From assembly GCA_016191435.1 (NCBI GenBank), contig JACPOQ010000001.1, forward strand, positions 124,001 to 188,000: a stretch of DNA of 64,000 nt, in the 5' to 3' direction. This document shows positions 50,677 through 58,124 of this stretch, piece by piece (the first letter of the stretch is position 1; every line of letters starts with the position of its first letter). Position numbers and translations under genes: made by a program. Below the pieces are notes generated by a model. It had not been told where the DNA came from, ran no database searches, and saw nothing but the letters and a program-made list of their open reading frames with translations. This DNA is from Chloroflexota bacterium (lineage in GTDB: Bacteria > Chloroflexota > Dehalococcoidia > Tepidiformales > Tepidiformaceae).

Positions 50677-51315
50677 TTACGCGTCCTTGCGGCGGTGGCC
50701 GGCGCGCTGGAGCAGATCTTCGAACACCAGCTGGTCCTGCGCGCCGACGATGCCGTACTTCTCATCGATGACGAACGTGGGCACGGCGGAGACGCCGATC
50801 TCGCGCGACCAGCGGATGCCGTCGTCGACCTGCTGGCGGTAGCGCCCGCTTTCGAGCGCCTCGCGCAGCTCCGTCTCGGGCAGCCCCGCGCGGCCGCCGA
50901 TGCGCACCAGGTTATCGATGGAGCCGATGTCCTCGAGGTCGTCGAAATACGCCTTGAACATCACACGGTGGAACGCCAGGGGGTCATCGCCGGGCTGCTC
51001 GTGCTCGGCCGCGAACTCCTGGGCTTCGAAGGCGAGGTGCGAGTTCGAGGTCCACGTGCGCCCGCGCCGGAAGGTGATGCCGAGCTCGGTCCCACGCTGT
51101 TCGAGGGCCGAGGGCGGGTCGCCGGGCTGCGTCATCTGGCGGCGCGGTTTGCCCTCGGGCGGCGTCCGCGGGTCGAGGAAGTAGGGGGCGAAGCGGATAT
51201 CGAGGTCGAACTTCTCGCGCAGCTTTTCGACCTCAACGAGGCCGACGTAGCACCACGGTCAGACGAAATCGGAGACGATGATGAGGGACGCGGCGCCGTT
51301 GGTTTCGGGAGTCAT
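50677..51315 (-). CDS. DsbA/FrnE-family oxidoreductase with UPWC active site: probable selenoprotein
   Basis: Reading from the ATG at 51315 gives MTPETNGAASLIIVSDFV, then an in-frame TGA (51259-51261), then PWCYVGLVEVEKLREKF. The family motif is SDxVCPWCYVG, so the UGA stands exactly at the first redox Cys (U-P-W-C). The same frame continues without any other stop to 50677, with FLDPRTPPEGKPRRQM, the helical insert and the cis-Pro loop SAVPTFVIDEKYGIVGAQ; total about 212 residues, normal for FrnE-type thioredoxin-fold proteins. A hairpin with a G-first apical loop lies 21 bases after the UGA. Standard annotation would start at Met61 (51135) and lose the active site. A nonsense mutation is the alternative. 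Confidence 0.8.
51228..51261 (-). promoter_or_regulatory. bSECIS-like selenocysteine insertion element with its UGA
   Basis: In the mRNA sense, UGA is followed by 14 bases and then CGGCCUC-GUU-GAGGUCG (51228-51244), a 7-bp stem (one G-U pair) with loop GUU. A G at the first loop position and a UGA-to-loop distance of 21 nt fit the accepted bacterial SECIS rules. The hairpin is inside the coding sequence, as in known bacterial selenoprotein genes. Confidence 0.7.
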
Positions 51316-51321
51316 GGCTCC

Positions 51322-51327
51322 AGTATA
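51322..51327 (-). promoter_or_regulatory. -10 box TATACT for a leaderless selenoprotein-gene transcript
   Basis: Minus strand: TATACT, GGAGCC, ATG (51315). Identical box and spacing to the merR promoter. Confidence 0.5.
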
Positions 51328-51430
51328 GAAGGGAAGCAGGGCGGTGCGGAGGACGCGAGAGGGCTTCGGATGCGCCTCCGCTGATTTCGCTATGGTTTGT
51401 GGGCGAATCCCTGTTACGATGGCTGCTCGG

Positions 51431-51507
51431 CGGGGTGTAGCTCAGCCTGGCAGAGCGCTTCGTTCGGGACGAAGAGGCCCCCAGTTCAAATCTGGGCACC
51501 CCGACCA
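51431..51507 (+). tRNA. tRNA-Pro (anticodon CGG)
   Basis: Full cloverleaf: acceptor CGGGGTG/CACCCCG, D-arm GCTC...GAGC, anticodon stem CTTCG/CGAAG around TTCGGGA (anticodon CGG), T-arm CCCAG TTCAAAT CTGGG, discriminator A and encoded CCA. Confidence 0.93.
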
Positions 51508-52043
51508 TTCGCGTCCCCATCGCGTACCTGCGGATTGGTGGAGGCCCGCCAGCTTTGGGCGCGGGCGAGGACGGACGCGGCGCCGGCACATCCGGCCTAT
51601 ATACCTCCAGGGTTGCGCGGTGGCCGCCGCCTGGCCTTGATCCGGGCCGGAACTCCACGAATCGTTCCCGGCCGGCCAGGTGCGCAAGCGGTGGCTCCAG
51701 TGCGGCAGCAAGGCGGCGGGAAGCGGCCTTCGCACATGCGGACCATTACGAACGGCATGTCGGGACACGGATTTTACCCGATTTTCTTGTGTCCTTACCG
51801 CGGCAAGCGGCCTGCCGTGCTACGCTCACAGAGCCGAATCCCCCGTTCGCGGGGGAGCGGGGGAACCAACGTTTGGGGTGTATTGCGCGCAAGCGCAAAG
51901 GCGAACTTCGACGCCGAACCCGTCAGCTAACCCCGCAGGCGATCGGAGCAACGGAGCTTCCTCTCCAGTGCTCACACATTTTGGGTAAGGCCGCCGGGCT
52001 GCGTGCGCGCTCGGGTATGTCCGTTCATATAGACGGGGGGAAA
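51508..52043. other. Intergenic region upstream of an MFS gene
   Basis: About 535 bp with no convincing gene. It is slightly less GC-rich than its surroundings in 51730-52040. GGGGGGAAA just before 52044 is the ribosome binding site of the MFS gene. A TATAGA (52028-52033) lies too close to the start to be certain. No terminator was recognised for the tRNA. Confidence 0.4.
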
Positions 52044-53366
52044 ATGCAAACGGTGGTGGAAGAAGGTAGGGGTCTGGTGGCGGACCGTTCGTTGTACTAC
52101 GCCTCCAAGTTCGTCTCGCAGACGGCGCAGAACTTGATGTGGGCGGCGCTCTTCGTGACGGCCGGCACAGGCCAGAACGCGGGCGTGGGGCTCAGCTCGC
52201 TGCTTATCGCAAACCTCATCCCCTCGCTCCTGCTCGGGCTCCTCGGCGGCGCCGTCGTGGACCGCTTCGGGCCAGCCCGCGGGCTGGTGCTGGGCGCGGG
52301 CCTCCGCATCGCGATCGTCGCGGGGGGCCTCTTGTTGCTAGGCGGACCCTTCGCCATGTGGATCATCGCCGGCCTCTATTCGGCTGCCTCCCAGATCTAC
52401 ACCCCGGCCGAAATGGCCATGGTGCGCACCATCCAGCGCCGCTCCCCCGGCCGCGCCCACGCCATGCTCGTCGCGCTCCAGTACGCGGGCCAGGGTTTCG
52501 GCATGCTGGTCCTCGGCCCGGCGCTGTACTTCCTCGGCGGCCCGATGGTGATGCTTGGCGGCGCCGTCGCCGGGTTCGTCCTCCAGGTCCCGATGGTCGC
52601 CCTGCTCTCCTACCGGCTGCGCGATACGCCGGCGTGCGAAACGCAGCCGTCACGCGCCGCCTTCAACTTCAGCCAGACCTGCCGCTTCTTCGCCAACGAG
52701 GGGCGCGCGCGCTACGCCATCATCACGCTCGCGCTGAAGACCGTGGTCTCGCGCGGGCTGGTCATCGCCCTGCCCCTCTACCTCGCCAAGGACATGGGCC
52801 TCGGTAGCTCGGCCCTCGTCTACCTCGGCATCCCGGCTGTGGCCGGCGTGGTGCTGGGCCTGCTCTGGTCCGCCCGCTCGCTGAGCCTCGAACGCGCCCA
52901 GGAGACGATGCGCTGGTCGGTCATCGGCATGATTGCCGGTGTGTTCGCCCTGGCGGTGCTCGATTACGGGCTCGCCGCCGTGGTCCAGTTCAGCGAGATC
53001 TCGCCCATCGCCCGGCTGGAAGCCTCGATGAACACCACGTTCGCCGTCGCCTTGCCGGCGGCGTTCCTGCTCGGTCTGACGCTCAGCGCGGCACTCATCA
53101 GCGCCCGCGTCGCGCTCACGGAGACGGCGCCCCGCGGCCAGCAGGCACGCGTCTTCGCGACCCAGGAAACGCTCACCGAAACCCTGTTGCTGCTGCCGGT
53201 GCTGCTCACGGGCATCGGCACGGAGGTAGTGGGGGCGCGCGCGACGCTGGCGGCCATCGGCATGATCGGCGTGTTCGCGGTGATCTTCCTCGAGCTCCCG
53301 CGCTTCCAGCGCGTCCCCGCGACGCCGATCGCGAAACCGGACGCGGCTGCGATGCCGATCGCGTAG
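52044..53366 (+). CDS. MFS transporter (efflux type)
   Basis: A 440-residue, 12-helix MFS protein. It has LYYASKFVSQTAQNLMWAALFVTAG, LLGLLGGAVVDRFGPARGLVLGAGLRIA (motif A), TPAEMAMVRTIQRRSPGRAHAMLVALQYAGQGFGMLVLGPAL, and a C-terminal RVALTETAPRGQQARVFATQETL. It resembles MFS_3 exporters. Start chosen at the ATG with GGGGGG upstream; an ATG at 52017 would add nine residues. Monocistronic. Confidence 0.82.
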   Translation: MQTVVEEGRGLVADRSLYYASKFVSQTAQNLMWAALFVTAGTGQNAGVGLSSLLIANLIPSLLLGLLGGAVVDRFGPARGLVLGAGLRIAIVAGGLLLLGGPFAMWIIAGLYSAASQIYTPAEMAMVRTIQRRSPGRAHAMLVALQYAGQGFGMLVLGPALYFLGGPMVMLGGAVAGFVLQVPMVALLSYRLRDTPACETQPSRAAFNFSQTCRFFANEGRARYAIITLALKTVVSRGLVIALPLYLAKDMGLGSSALVYLGIPAVAGVVLGLLWSARSLSLERAQETMRWSVIGMIAGVFALAVLDYGLAAVVQFSEISPIARLEASMNTTFAVALPAAFLLGLTLSAALISARVALTETAPRGQQARVFATQETLTETLLLLPVLLTGIGTEVVGARATLAAIGMIGVFAVIFLELPRFQRVPATPIAKPDAAAMPIA

Positions 53367-53477
53367 CGCCGCAGCGCGACCCGGGCGATTGCGTCTTGCG
53401 CGTCGCTCCGCCGCGTCCCGCGCCTCGTGCAGTCCGACCGCGCCCCCAACCGAAGTCAATTACCGGACCTGTGCAAC

Positions 53478-53537
53478 GCCCACACGCCTTCACGCCTTCA
53501 CGTCCACACGTCCACACGCCGATACCCCGTACCGTCG
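53478..53537. repeat. Octamer/nonamer array (CCACACGCC, CTTCACGC types)
   Basis: CCACACGCCTTCACGCCTTC, then ACGTCCACACGTCCACACGCC and GATACCCC, before the cupredoxin-like gene. It is the reverse-orientation form of the GGCGTG octamer family, with some nine-base units. Confidence 0.6.
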
Positions 53538-53589
53538 CCTCGCGTTACCCTACGAACGCCCGTGGCGGGGCGTGGTCTTCGAGGCGTTC

Positions 53590-54165
53590 ATGGCACGACC
53601 CTGGTCCCGGCCGCTCATCACCGCGGCCGCCGCCGGCATGCTGTTGCTCGGCATCATCTCGATCGTCGCTGGCAGCTCGGGCGGCACCGCGCAGGCCGCC
53701 GGCGAGTACACCATCGACATCCTCGCCAGCGGCTTCAATCCGGAAGTCTGCGTCGTCAACCGCAACAGCTCGCGTATCGTCTGGCTGAACAAGGACACGG
53801 TGCCGCACCGCGTGTTCTTCCCCGGTGAGTTTCCCGGGCAGCCCCTCTACGACAGCGGCGATATCCCGCCGGGCGGCACCTCCCAGGGCGGCGTCGTCGT
53901 GAACCAGAACACGACGCTCACCTATAGCGACCCGGGCTTCCCGAAACTGAAGGGCACGATCATCGCGCCCATCGACAACAACGCCACCTCGAACTGCTCG
54001 CCGCTGCCGCCGACGCCCACCCCCACACCGACGCGCACGCCGACGCCCATCCCAACGGCCACCCCGATCGCCGCGACGCCGACGCCGCTTGTCCTGCCCC
54101 CGCGCTGCATCGGCCTCGTCGGCTGCGCCGTCGCGCCCGCGGTCGCGCGGGACCGGGAGGAGTAA
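53590..54165 (+). CDS. Secreted cupredoxin-like protein with degenerate copper site
   Basis: A 191-residue exported protein. A signal/anchor helix (LITAAAAGMLLLGIISIVAG) is followed by a plastocyanin-like domain: YTIDILASGFNPEVCVVNRNSSRIVWLNKDTVPHRVFFP, then GDIPPGGTSQ and LTYSDPGFPKLKGTIIA. The first copper ligand His is present (VPHRVFF), but the usual Cys-x2-4-His-x4-Met loop (TYHCxxHPxM) reads TYSDPGFPKLKG, so copper binding is unlikely. A Pro/Thr-rich tail (PTPTPTPTRTPTP) and a Cys pair end the protein. Start ATG; GTG further upstream possible. Confidence 0.72.
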   Translation: MARPWSRPLITAAAAGMLLLGIISIVAGSSGGTAQAAGEYTIDILASGFNPEVCVVNRNSSRIVWLNKDTVPHRVFFPGEFPGQPLYDSGDIPPGGTSQGGVVVNQNTTLTYSDPGFPKLKGTIIAPIDNNATSNCSPLPPTPTPTPTRTPTPIPTATPIAATPTPLVLPPRCIGLVGCAVAPAVARDREE

Positions 54166-54176
54166 CGGGGACGGCC

Positions 54177-54617
54177 CTACGAGAGAGCGTGAATCTTGAG
54201 GAAGGCCTTGTATCCGATGCACGGAACGTTCTCGCTGAGACACGCCGCCTGAACGCCTGCATCATCGGAAACAATGATGAAGCGCGCGGGGTGGCTCGCG
54301 CCAAGTGCAACGAGCACGGGATCCGCCGCACTCGTCCGCTCTCCGAGGAGGGGCCGGTACCTCCTGGCGATGGCTGCAATTGCTCCCTCATCAAGAGTCG
54401 AGTCAGGGACCCAGTACCTCGTGTTGCGAATCGCCCAGGTGTGTAGCGCATCATCCCGCTGACGGAGTTCCCTTGCGACCGATTCGGAGATTCGCAAGCT
54501 TCCCGTTTTGAGGAGCTTCGTCATGTCGCGGAGATGGCGCCGGCCCGACGCCAGGCGCTGAATGTTGATAAGCGAGCTTGTGTCCGGAAGGAAAGGCGCG
54601 AACAGTGGCTGCGTCAT
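54177..54617 (-). CDS. PIN-domain protein, DUF4411-like (putative toxin)
   Basis: A 146-residue PIN-fold ribonuclease. Acidic residues sit in FLPDTSSLINIQRL (first Asp), ERTSAADPVLVALGA and FIIVSDDAGVQAACLSENVP, matching the three-Asp PIN active site, most like the DUF4411 group. Its start overlaps the stop of the upstream ImmA/IrrE gene by four bases. Such pairs occur as toxin-antitoxin-like modules; the upstream XRE-peptidase would be the control partner. Convergent with the cupredoxin gene. Confidence 0.75.
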   Translation of the reverse strand: MTQPLFAPFLPDTSSLINIQRLASGRRHLRDMTKLLKTGSLRISESVARELRQRDDALHTWAIRNTRYWVPDSTLDEGAIAAIARRYRPLLGERTSAADPVLVALGASHPARFIIVSDDAGVQAACLSENVPCIGYKAFLKIHALS

Positions 54618-55810
54618 GCGGCCTCGGCGGCCGCAAGCGCCTCCACAACTCCTACTTTCACGTCCAGGTCCCTCGCGACGTCCGCGATCGTCAGGGATTC
54701 ACTCGCAAGTGCCCGCCGAGTCAGGTCGACAGCGCGATGGCCGAGACGGCGCTCCAATTCCTGCCAGCGCTTACGCCTTTTGCCTCGTGCAAACCCGCCA
54801 GGCTGCCTCCAGAACTGCTGTGCAATGCCAGGGTCGGCGACCTTGCCAAGCTGTTGGAGCCTGATCCCTATCACGCTCTGGCTCACTCGAAAAAGCCGAT
54901 TCAGCTTGTTGCGGGACGCGGGCGCCCAGTCACGGTACGAGGCAGACGAGGGCGGGTGCCGGGAAGGAAGCGCGTCGAGAAGCAGCGCCTCTGGTATCAG
55001 CGCGGCGGCCGCCAGTTTGTTTGCCATCGTCTCGACGCCCTTTGAGCCAGCCATTCCGGCAGGATCGCACACCGTCGTCGCTGTGCCCCTGGTCGACAGA
55101 ACCAGATGCGCGTACTCGTGATAGAGCGAGAACAATTGTGCCGCCGGGGCATCGGATGAGTTCACGAGAATGGCGGGCGGCCCGCCTCTCTCCCAGCGTG
55201 AGGCACCCCGGCATTCCCCTGTGTCCATTGCCATTGCGAACACGAATATGCCAGCCTTTTGCAGCGCATCCGAACTCCACTCGAAGCCACGCACTTCGCT
55301 TTCCCACCCGGTTTGGGTCTCGTCCGTCAGATCGATTGCCGCGCGCATGCGCGCAGCGACGGATTCGATGGCGGAGTTCGAATTCAGCTCAGCGAGGGTT
55401 GAATGCGGCAGGTCGAGGCCCTCCGCCGCTTCAAGCGTCGATGTGAGGCGGCGGGCGAAGCGGTACAGTCTCACGAACTCGGCGAGGCGTTGATGTGTCG
55501 CGTAGCTCAGGCCCCTGGCCCGGCCCTCGGGCCCAAGCCGAAAGTCATGGATCGCCGGCGCGGGTGCATGATCGCCAAAGAGCGACACGAACGGCATGAG
55601 CAGGACTCGCGCCAGGGCTTCGGCCTCGACCAGGTTCGGCTGGCGACGGCCCGCCTCCCATGCCTCGACGTCGGCATCGCTGATTTCCGGCGCTTCATCA
55701 GCCTTCAGTTCGCGATTCAGCAGGAGAACGGCGTCGGCGACGGATAGGCTCACTTGCTGCCGCGCTTCGGCGAGGGCCGACGGGCTTACATCGAGCAGTG
55801 GTGCCGCCAT
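54614..55810 (-). CDS. XRE regulator-ImmA/IrrE metallopeptidase fusion
   Basis: A 398-residue protein. The N-terminal HTH region (SPSALAEARQQVSLSVADAVLLLNRE...VEAWEAGRRQPNLVEAEALARVL) is followed from about residue 180 by an ImmA/IrrE peptidase domain: GIFVFAMAMDTGECRG, PPAILVNSSDAPAAQLFSLYHEYAHLVL with HEYAH as the zinc-binding HExxH, and NKLAAAALIPEALL. In phage and stress systems such proteins cleave repressors. The ATG at 55810 has GGAG six bases before; Met at 55858 is an alternative. It is operonic with the PIN gene and lower in GC than the neighbouring core genes, suggesting transfer. Confidence 0.8.
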   Translation of the reverse strand: MAAPLLDVSPSALAEARQQVSLSVADAVLLLNRELKADEAPEISDADVEAWEAGRRQPNLVEAEALARVLLMPFVSLFGDHAPAPAIHDFRLGPEGRARGLSYATHQRLAEFVRLYRFARRLTSTLEAAEGLDLPHSTLAELNSNSAIESVAARMRAAIDLTDETQTGWESEVRGFEWSSDALQKAGIFVFAMAMDTGECRGASRWERGGPPAILVNSSDAPAAQLFSLYHEYAHLVLSTRGTATTVCDPAGMAGSKGVETMANKLAAAALIPEALLLDALPSRHPPSSASYRDWAPASRNKLNRLFRVSQSVIGIRLQQLGKVADPGIAQQFWRQPGGFARGKRRKRWQELERRLGHRAVDLTRRALASESLTIADVARDLDVKVGVVEALAAAEAA

Positions 55811-55936
55811 CAGGTGCTCCAGTCGCACGATGATAGTCTCCCTGCCCGTCTCGTACATGCGCGCACCAACCAGGCGCGACAAACGAAGGGGCCGGCGGAG
55901 ATACCGGCCCCTTCGCCCCATCCCCAGCGACGCGCG

Positions 55937-56824
55937 CTACGGGCGGACACCGGTGAGCTTCGCCAGCTTCACCGTGTTGAACAGCGCCAGGCTTGCGTAC
56001 CACTTCACGCGGATGCGCGAGGCGTCTTTCGTTTCGAGGCTGCCCACGCGCTCCACTTCGAGCCCACCCGGCGCAGTCAGCCCGCTGATCGCGCCGTCAC
56101 CAAACTGCATCGCGTAGATCGTGCTGCAGTCGTTGCTCGTGCCGACCGTCTGCGCGTCGCTGATGTAGTCGTTCAGGCCGATGGGCACGCCGTCGTAGAA
56201 CTGGAGCATGCCCCCGAATTCATCGCGGTCCGCTTCGAGGAACGTGCCCGAGGCCCGCGCGAGGACGTTGAGCGAGCGGCGCGTGCGGCGGCTCATGAGC
56301 AGGAGGCCGGGCTTGCCCCCTTTCACCAGGTCGATGAGCTCGTCCAGCTTTGGCAGCGAAAGCGTGGCGCCGTTCGCGCCCATGGTCGCCGTCTGGCCGG
56401 CTACCGCGAGGCGGTCGATGCCGTCGAAGCTCTTCGCGTTCGTGCTGACGTTGCCGTTGATGAACGTGTTATCGAAGAGCGACCGCACGGCGCGCGCCTT
56501 GATCTGGACGACCGACGCTTCGAGGTCCTGGATGTTGGAGCGCGTGGTCTTGAGGAAGTTATCGATATCGGCGTCGCCGCCCATCACCTTGAGCGTGGCC
56601 GTCTGCTGCGTGAACGTGGGCGTGTCTTCGGCCCAGGTGTCGCCGACGTCGTAGAACGTGGCGGTCGGCGAGACGTTCTCGCGGTTGTAGGTCAGGCCGT
56701 TGCCGACGATTTCGATGAACGGCAGCCGCTGCAGCACAGGGCTTTCGGCGGCAATCGTCTCGATCACGCCGGCGAGCAGCGTGTCGTTGCTGAGCTTGCT
56801 TGCTTCGACGAGGGTCAGGGCCAT
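55937..56824 (-). CDS. Phage-type major capsid protein (HK97-fold family), solitary
   Basis: A 295-residue capsid protein of the phage major-capsid family. It begins MALTLVEASKLSNDTLLAGV, then ESPVLQRLPFIEIVGNGLTYNRE, FLKTTRSNIQDLEASVVQIKARAVRSLFDNTFINGN and GGLEVERVGSLETKDASRIRVKWYASL. No portal, terminase, protease or tail gene is near. The ribosome binding site is unusually strong (AAGGAGGTGGACCCCG before the ATG), suggesting high expression. It could be a prophage relic or a domesticated shell protein; no targeting-peptide cargo gene is obvious. The open frame upstream to 57283 is not coding. Confidence 0.8.
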   Translation of the reverse strand: MALTLVEASKLSNDTLLAGVIETIAAESPVLQRLPFIEIVGNGLTYNRENVSPTATFYDVGDTWAEDTPTFTQQTATLKVMGGDADIDNFLKTTRSNIQDLEASVVQIKARAVRSLFDNTFINGNVSTNAKSFDGIDRLAVAGQTATMGANGATLSLPKLDELIDLVKGGKPGLLLMSRRTRRSLNVLARASGTFLEADRDEFGGMLQFYDGVPIGLNDYISDAQTVGTSNDCSTIYAMQFGDGAISGLTAPGGLEVERVGSLETKDASRIRVKWYASLALFNTVKLAKLTGVRP

Positions 56825-57031
56825 CGGGGTCCACCTCCTTGGTTCTTCCCAAGACTGTTGACGGCGCGCCCGCCAGCCCCAACCGGAGCGCGTCACGAAG
56901 CCCCCCGGAGTCCGTCTGCCGCGTTGAAGCGAGAGTAGTCCGCAAGCCGCGGCCGCCTCGTGCTTACGGCGGGGCAACGGCCCAGCGTCAGGATTGATCG
57001 CAGCGGCTTCGCCGCGCCGGAGGTGAATTTG

Positions 57032-57190
57032 ATGAACCTGGCAGCCATTCTGGTCGTCCTGCTCCTGCTGATCCTCGTGTTCGGCGGGCTCGGGATCTTC
57101 GTCGCGAAAGTGTTCCTGCTCGCACTCCTGATTTCGGTCCTCCTGAGCCTTGTCACGGGTGGGTATTGGTACCGGAGCAGGCGCTACTGA
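57032..57190 (+). CDS. Small hydrophobic membrane protein (Lmo0937-like)
   Basis: A 52-residue protein that is almost entirely two membrane helices (AAILVVLLLLILVFGGLGIFVA and VFLLALLISVLLSLVTG) ending in WYRSRRY. It has the look of the Lmo0937/YqaE-like small membrane families. GGAGGTG precedes the ATG at 57032. Divergent from the capsid gene. Function unknown. Confidence 0.65.
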   Translation: MNLAAILVVLLLLILVFGGLGIFVAKVFLLALLISVLLSLVTGGYWYRSRRY

Positions 57191-57324
57191 CCGAGGAGTT
57201 GCCGTAGCCGCCGGCCCGCGGCGTGCCACATGGCGCGTCGCGGGCGCCGACGTTTCCCATGCCCGCGCACCGTCCCTCCACATTCGCGCCCGAGCATGGG
57301 CAGCGAAACATTCCTCACGGAGGG

Positions 57325-57397
57325 GTCATGCGAGATTCGCGCCGAGAGCGAGCTCGGCCGCGGCACGCGGATTACGTTCTCGCTGCCGGGGGAATAG
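57325..57397 (+). pseudogene. C-terminal remnant of a histidine kinase
   Basis: The reading frame ending at TAG 57395 gives CEIRAESELGRGTRITFSLP followed by GE, the standard last strand of a HATPase_c histidine kinase (consensus VxSxxGxGTxFxxxLP). Nothing upstream resembles the rest of the kinase. An octamer array begins three bases after the stop. Too short to be a gene; interpreted as a decayed remnant. Confidence 0.5.
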
Positions 57398-57399
57398 CG

Positions 57400-57556
57400 G
57401 GGTGTGGGAGTGTGGGCGTGTGGGCGTGGCGCGCAGGCGCACTGCCGCGAGGCTGTGTTGGTGCGAGTCGACGTTTCGCCGCGTGCTTACCCGCGCGGTT
57501 CCGTTAGGCCCGTACGCCGACACGCCGACACGCCCCTACGCCGGCACGCCTTGCGC
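57400..57556. repeat. Third copy of the octamer-armed element, divergent core
   Basis: Left octamers (GTGTGGGAGTGTGGGCGTG, 57400-57440), core fragment GCTTACCCGCGCGGTTCCGTT (57485-57505, shared with 36250-36271), and right inverted octamers (CGTACGCCGACACGCC and CCCTACGCCGG, 57510-57545). Same overall order as at 36156-36378 but shorter. Confidence 0.6.
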
Positions 57557-57686
57557 CGCCTTACGGCGGCATCTAAGATTGTTGACATGATCACTCGACT
57601 TTATCCGGGGGGAGCGCTGGCGCGCGCCGCGGGCGCGCCTGGTCCATCCGGCCACGCCGCCTCCCCTCGCGGGCGCGGCGCCTGAT
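57557..57686 (+). promoter_or_regulatory. Leader of the cysteine operon
   Basis: A hairpin CGCCGCC-TTA-CGGCGGC at about 57554-57570 is followed by TAAGAT (57574-57579) and TTGACA (57582-57587). TTGACA could be a -35, but no good -10 follows at 16-18 bp; TAAGAT could be a -10. No T-box-like structure was recognised. The promoter of this operon is therefore uncertain. Confidence 0.3.
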
Positions 57687-58124
57687 ATGCGCGTTTCCAC
57701 TCGCAGCGACTACGGTTTGCGCGCGCTCATCGAGCTCGCCGGGCACTATGGCGGGGGGCCGCTGCAGTCCTCCGAAATCGCGCTGCGCCGGCACATCCCC
57801 GAGCAATACCTGGACCAGCTCCTCACGACGCTCCGCAAGGCCGGGTTCATCCGCTCGCTGCGCGGGCCGTCCGGCGGGCACGAACTCGTGCGCGACCCCG
57901 CGACCGTCCGCGTGCGCGAAGTCATCGAAACGCTCGAGGGCAGCCTCGCCCCCGTCGCCTGGCTGGATGAGCCGCCCGAATTCACCGATCACCCCCACCA
58001 GTGCGGCCAGCGCGAAATCTGGGAGCGCATCCGCGACGCCACGAGCGAGATCCTCGCCGCCTACACCATCAGCGACCTGCTGGAGCGCGAACCGCAGGCC
58101 GTGACCGGGAGGTACAACATATGA
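57687..58124 (+). CDS. Rrf2-family regulator (CymR-like) of the cysteine operon
   Basis: A 145-residue Rrf2 regulator. It has MRVSTRSDYGLRALIELA, HTH LQSSEIALRRHIPEQYLDQLLTTLRKAGFIRSLRGPSGGHEL and VREVIETLEGSLAPV. The three Cys that hold Fe-S clusters in IscR/NsrR are absent (a single Cys in HQCGQREI), which points to a CymR-type cysteine-metabolism repressor that works with cysteine synthase. Consistently, its stop overlaps the ATG of cysK. Confidence 0.87.
   Translation: MRVSTRSDYGLRALIELAGHYGGGPLQSSEIALRRHIPEQYLDQLLTTLRKAGFIRSLRGPSGGHELVRDPATVRVREVIETLEGSLAPVAWLDEPPEFTDHPHQCGQREIWERIRDATSEILAAYTISDLLEREPQAVTGRYNI

Noticed and set aside
56894..57000. Possible promoter or small RNA between the capsid and the small membrane-protein gene
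   Set aside because: No hairpin-terminator pair or convincing -35/-10 set could be recognised.
55937..57283. Longer capsid protein reading frame beginning at 57283
   Set aside because: The extension is low-complexity, runs over the small membrane-protein gene on the other strand, and a near-perfect ribosome binding site precedes the ATG at 56824.
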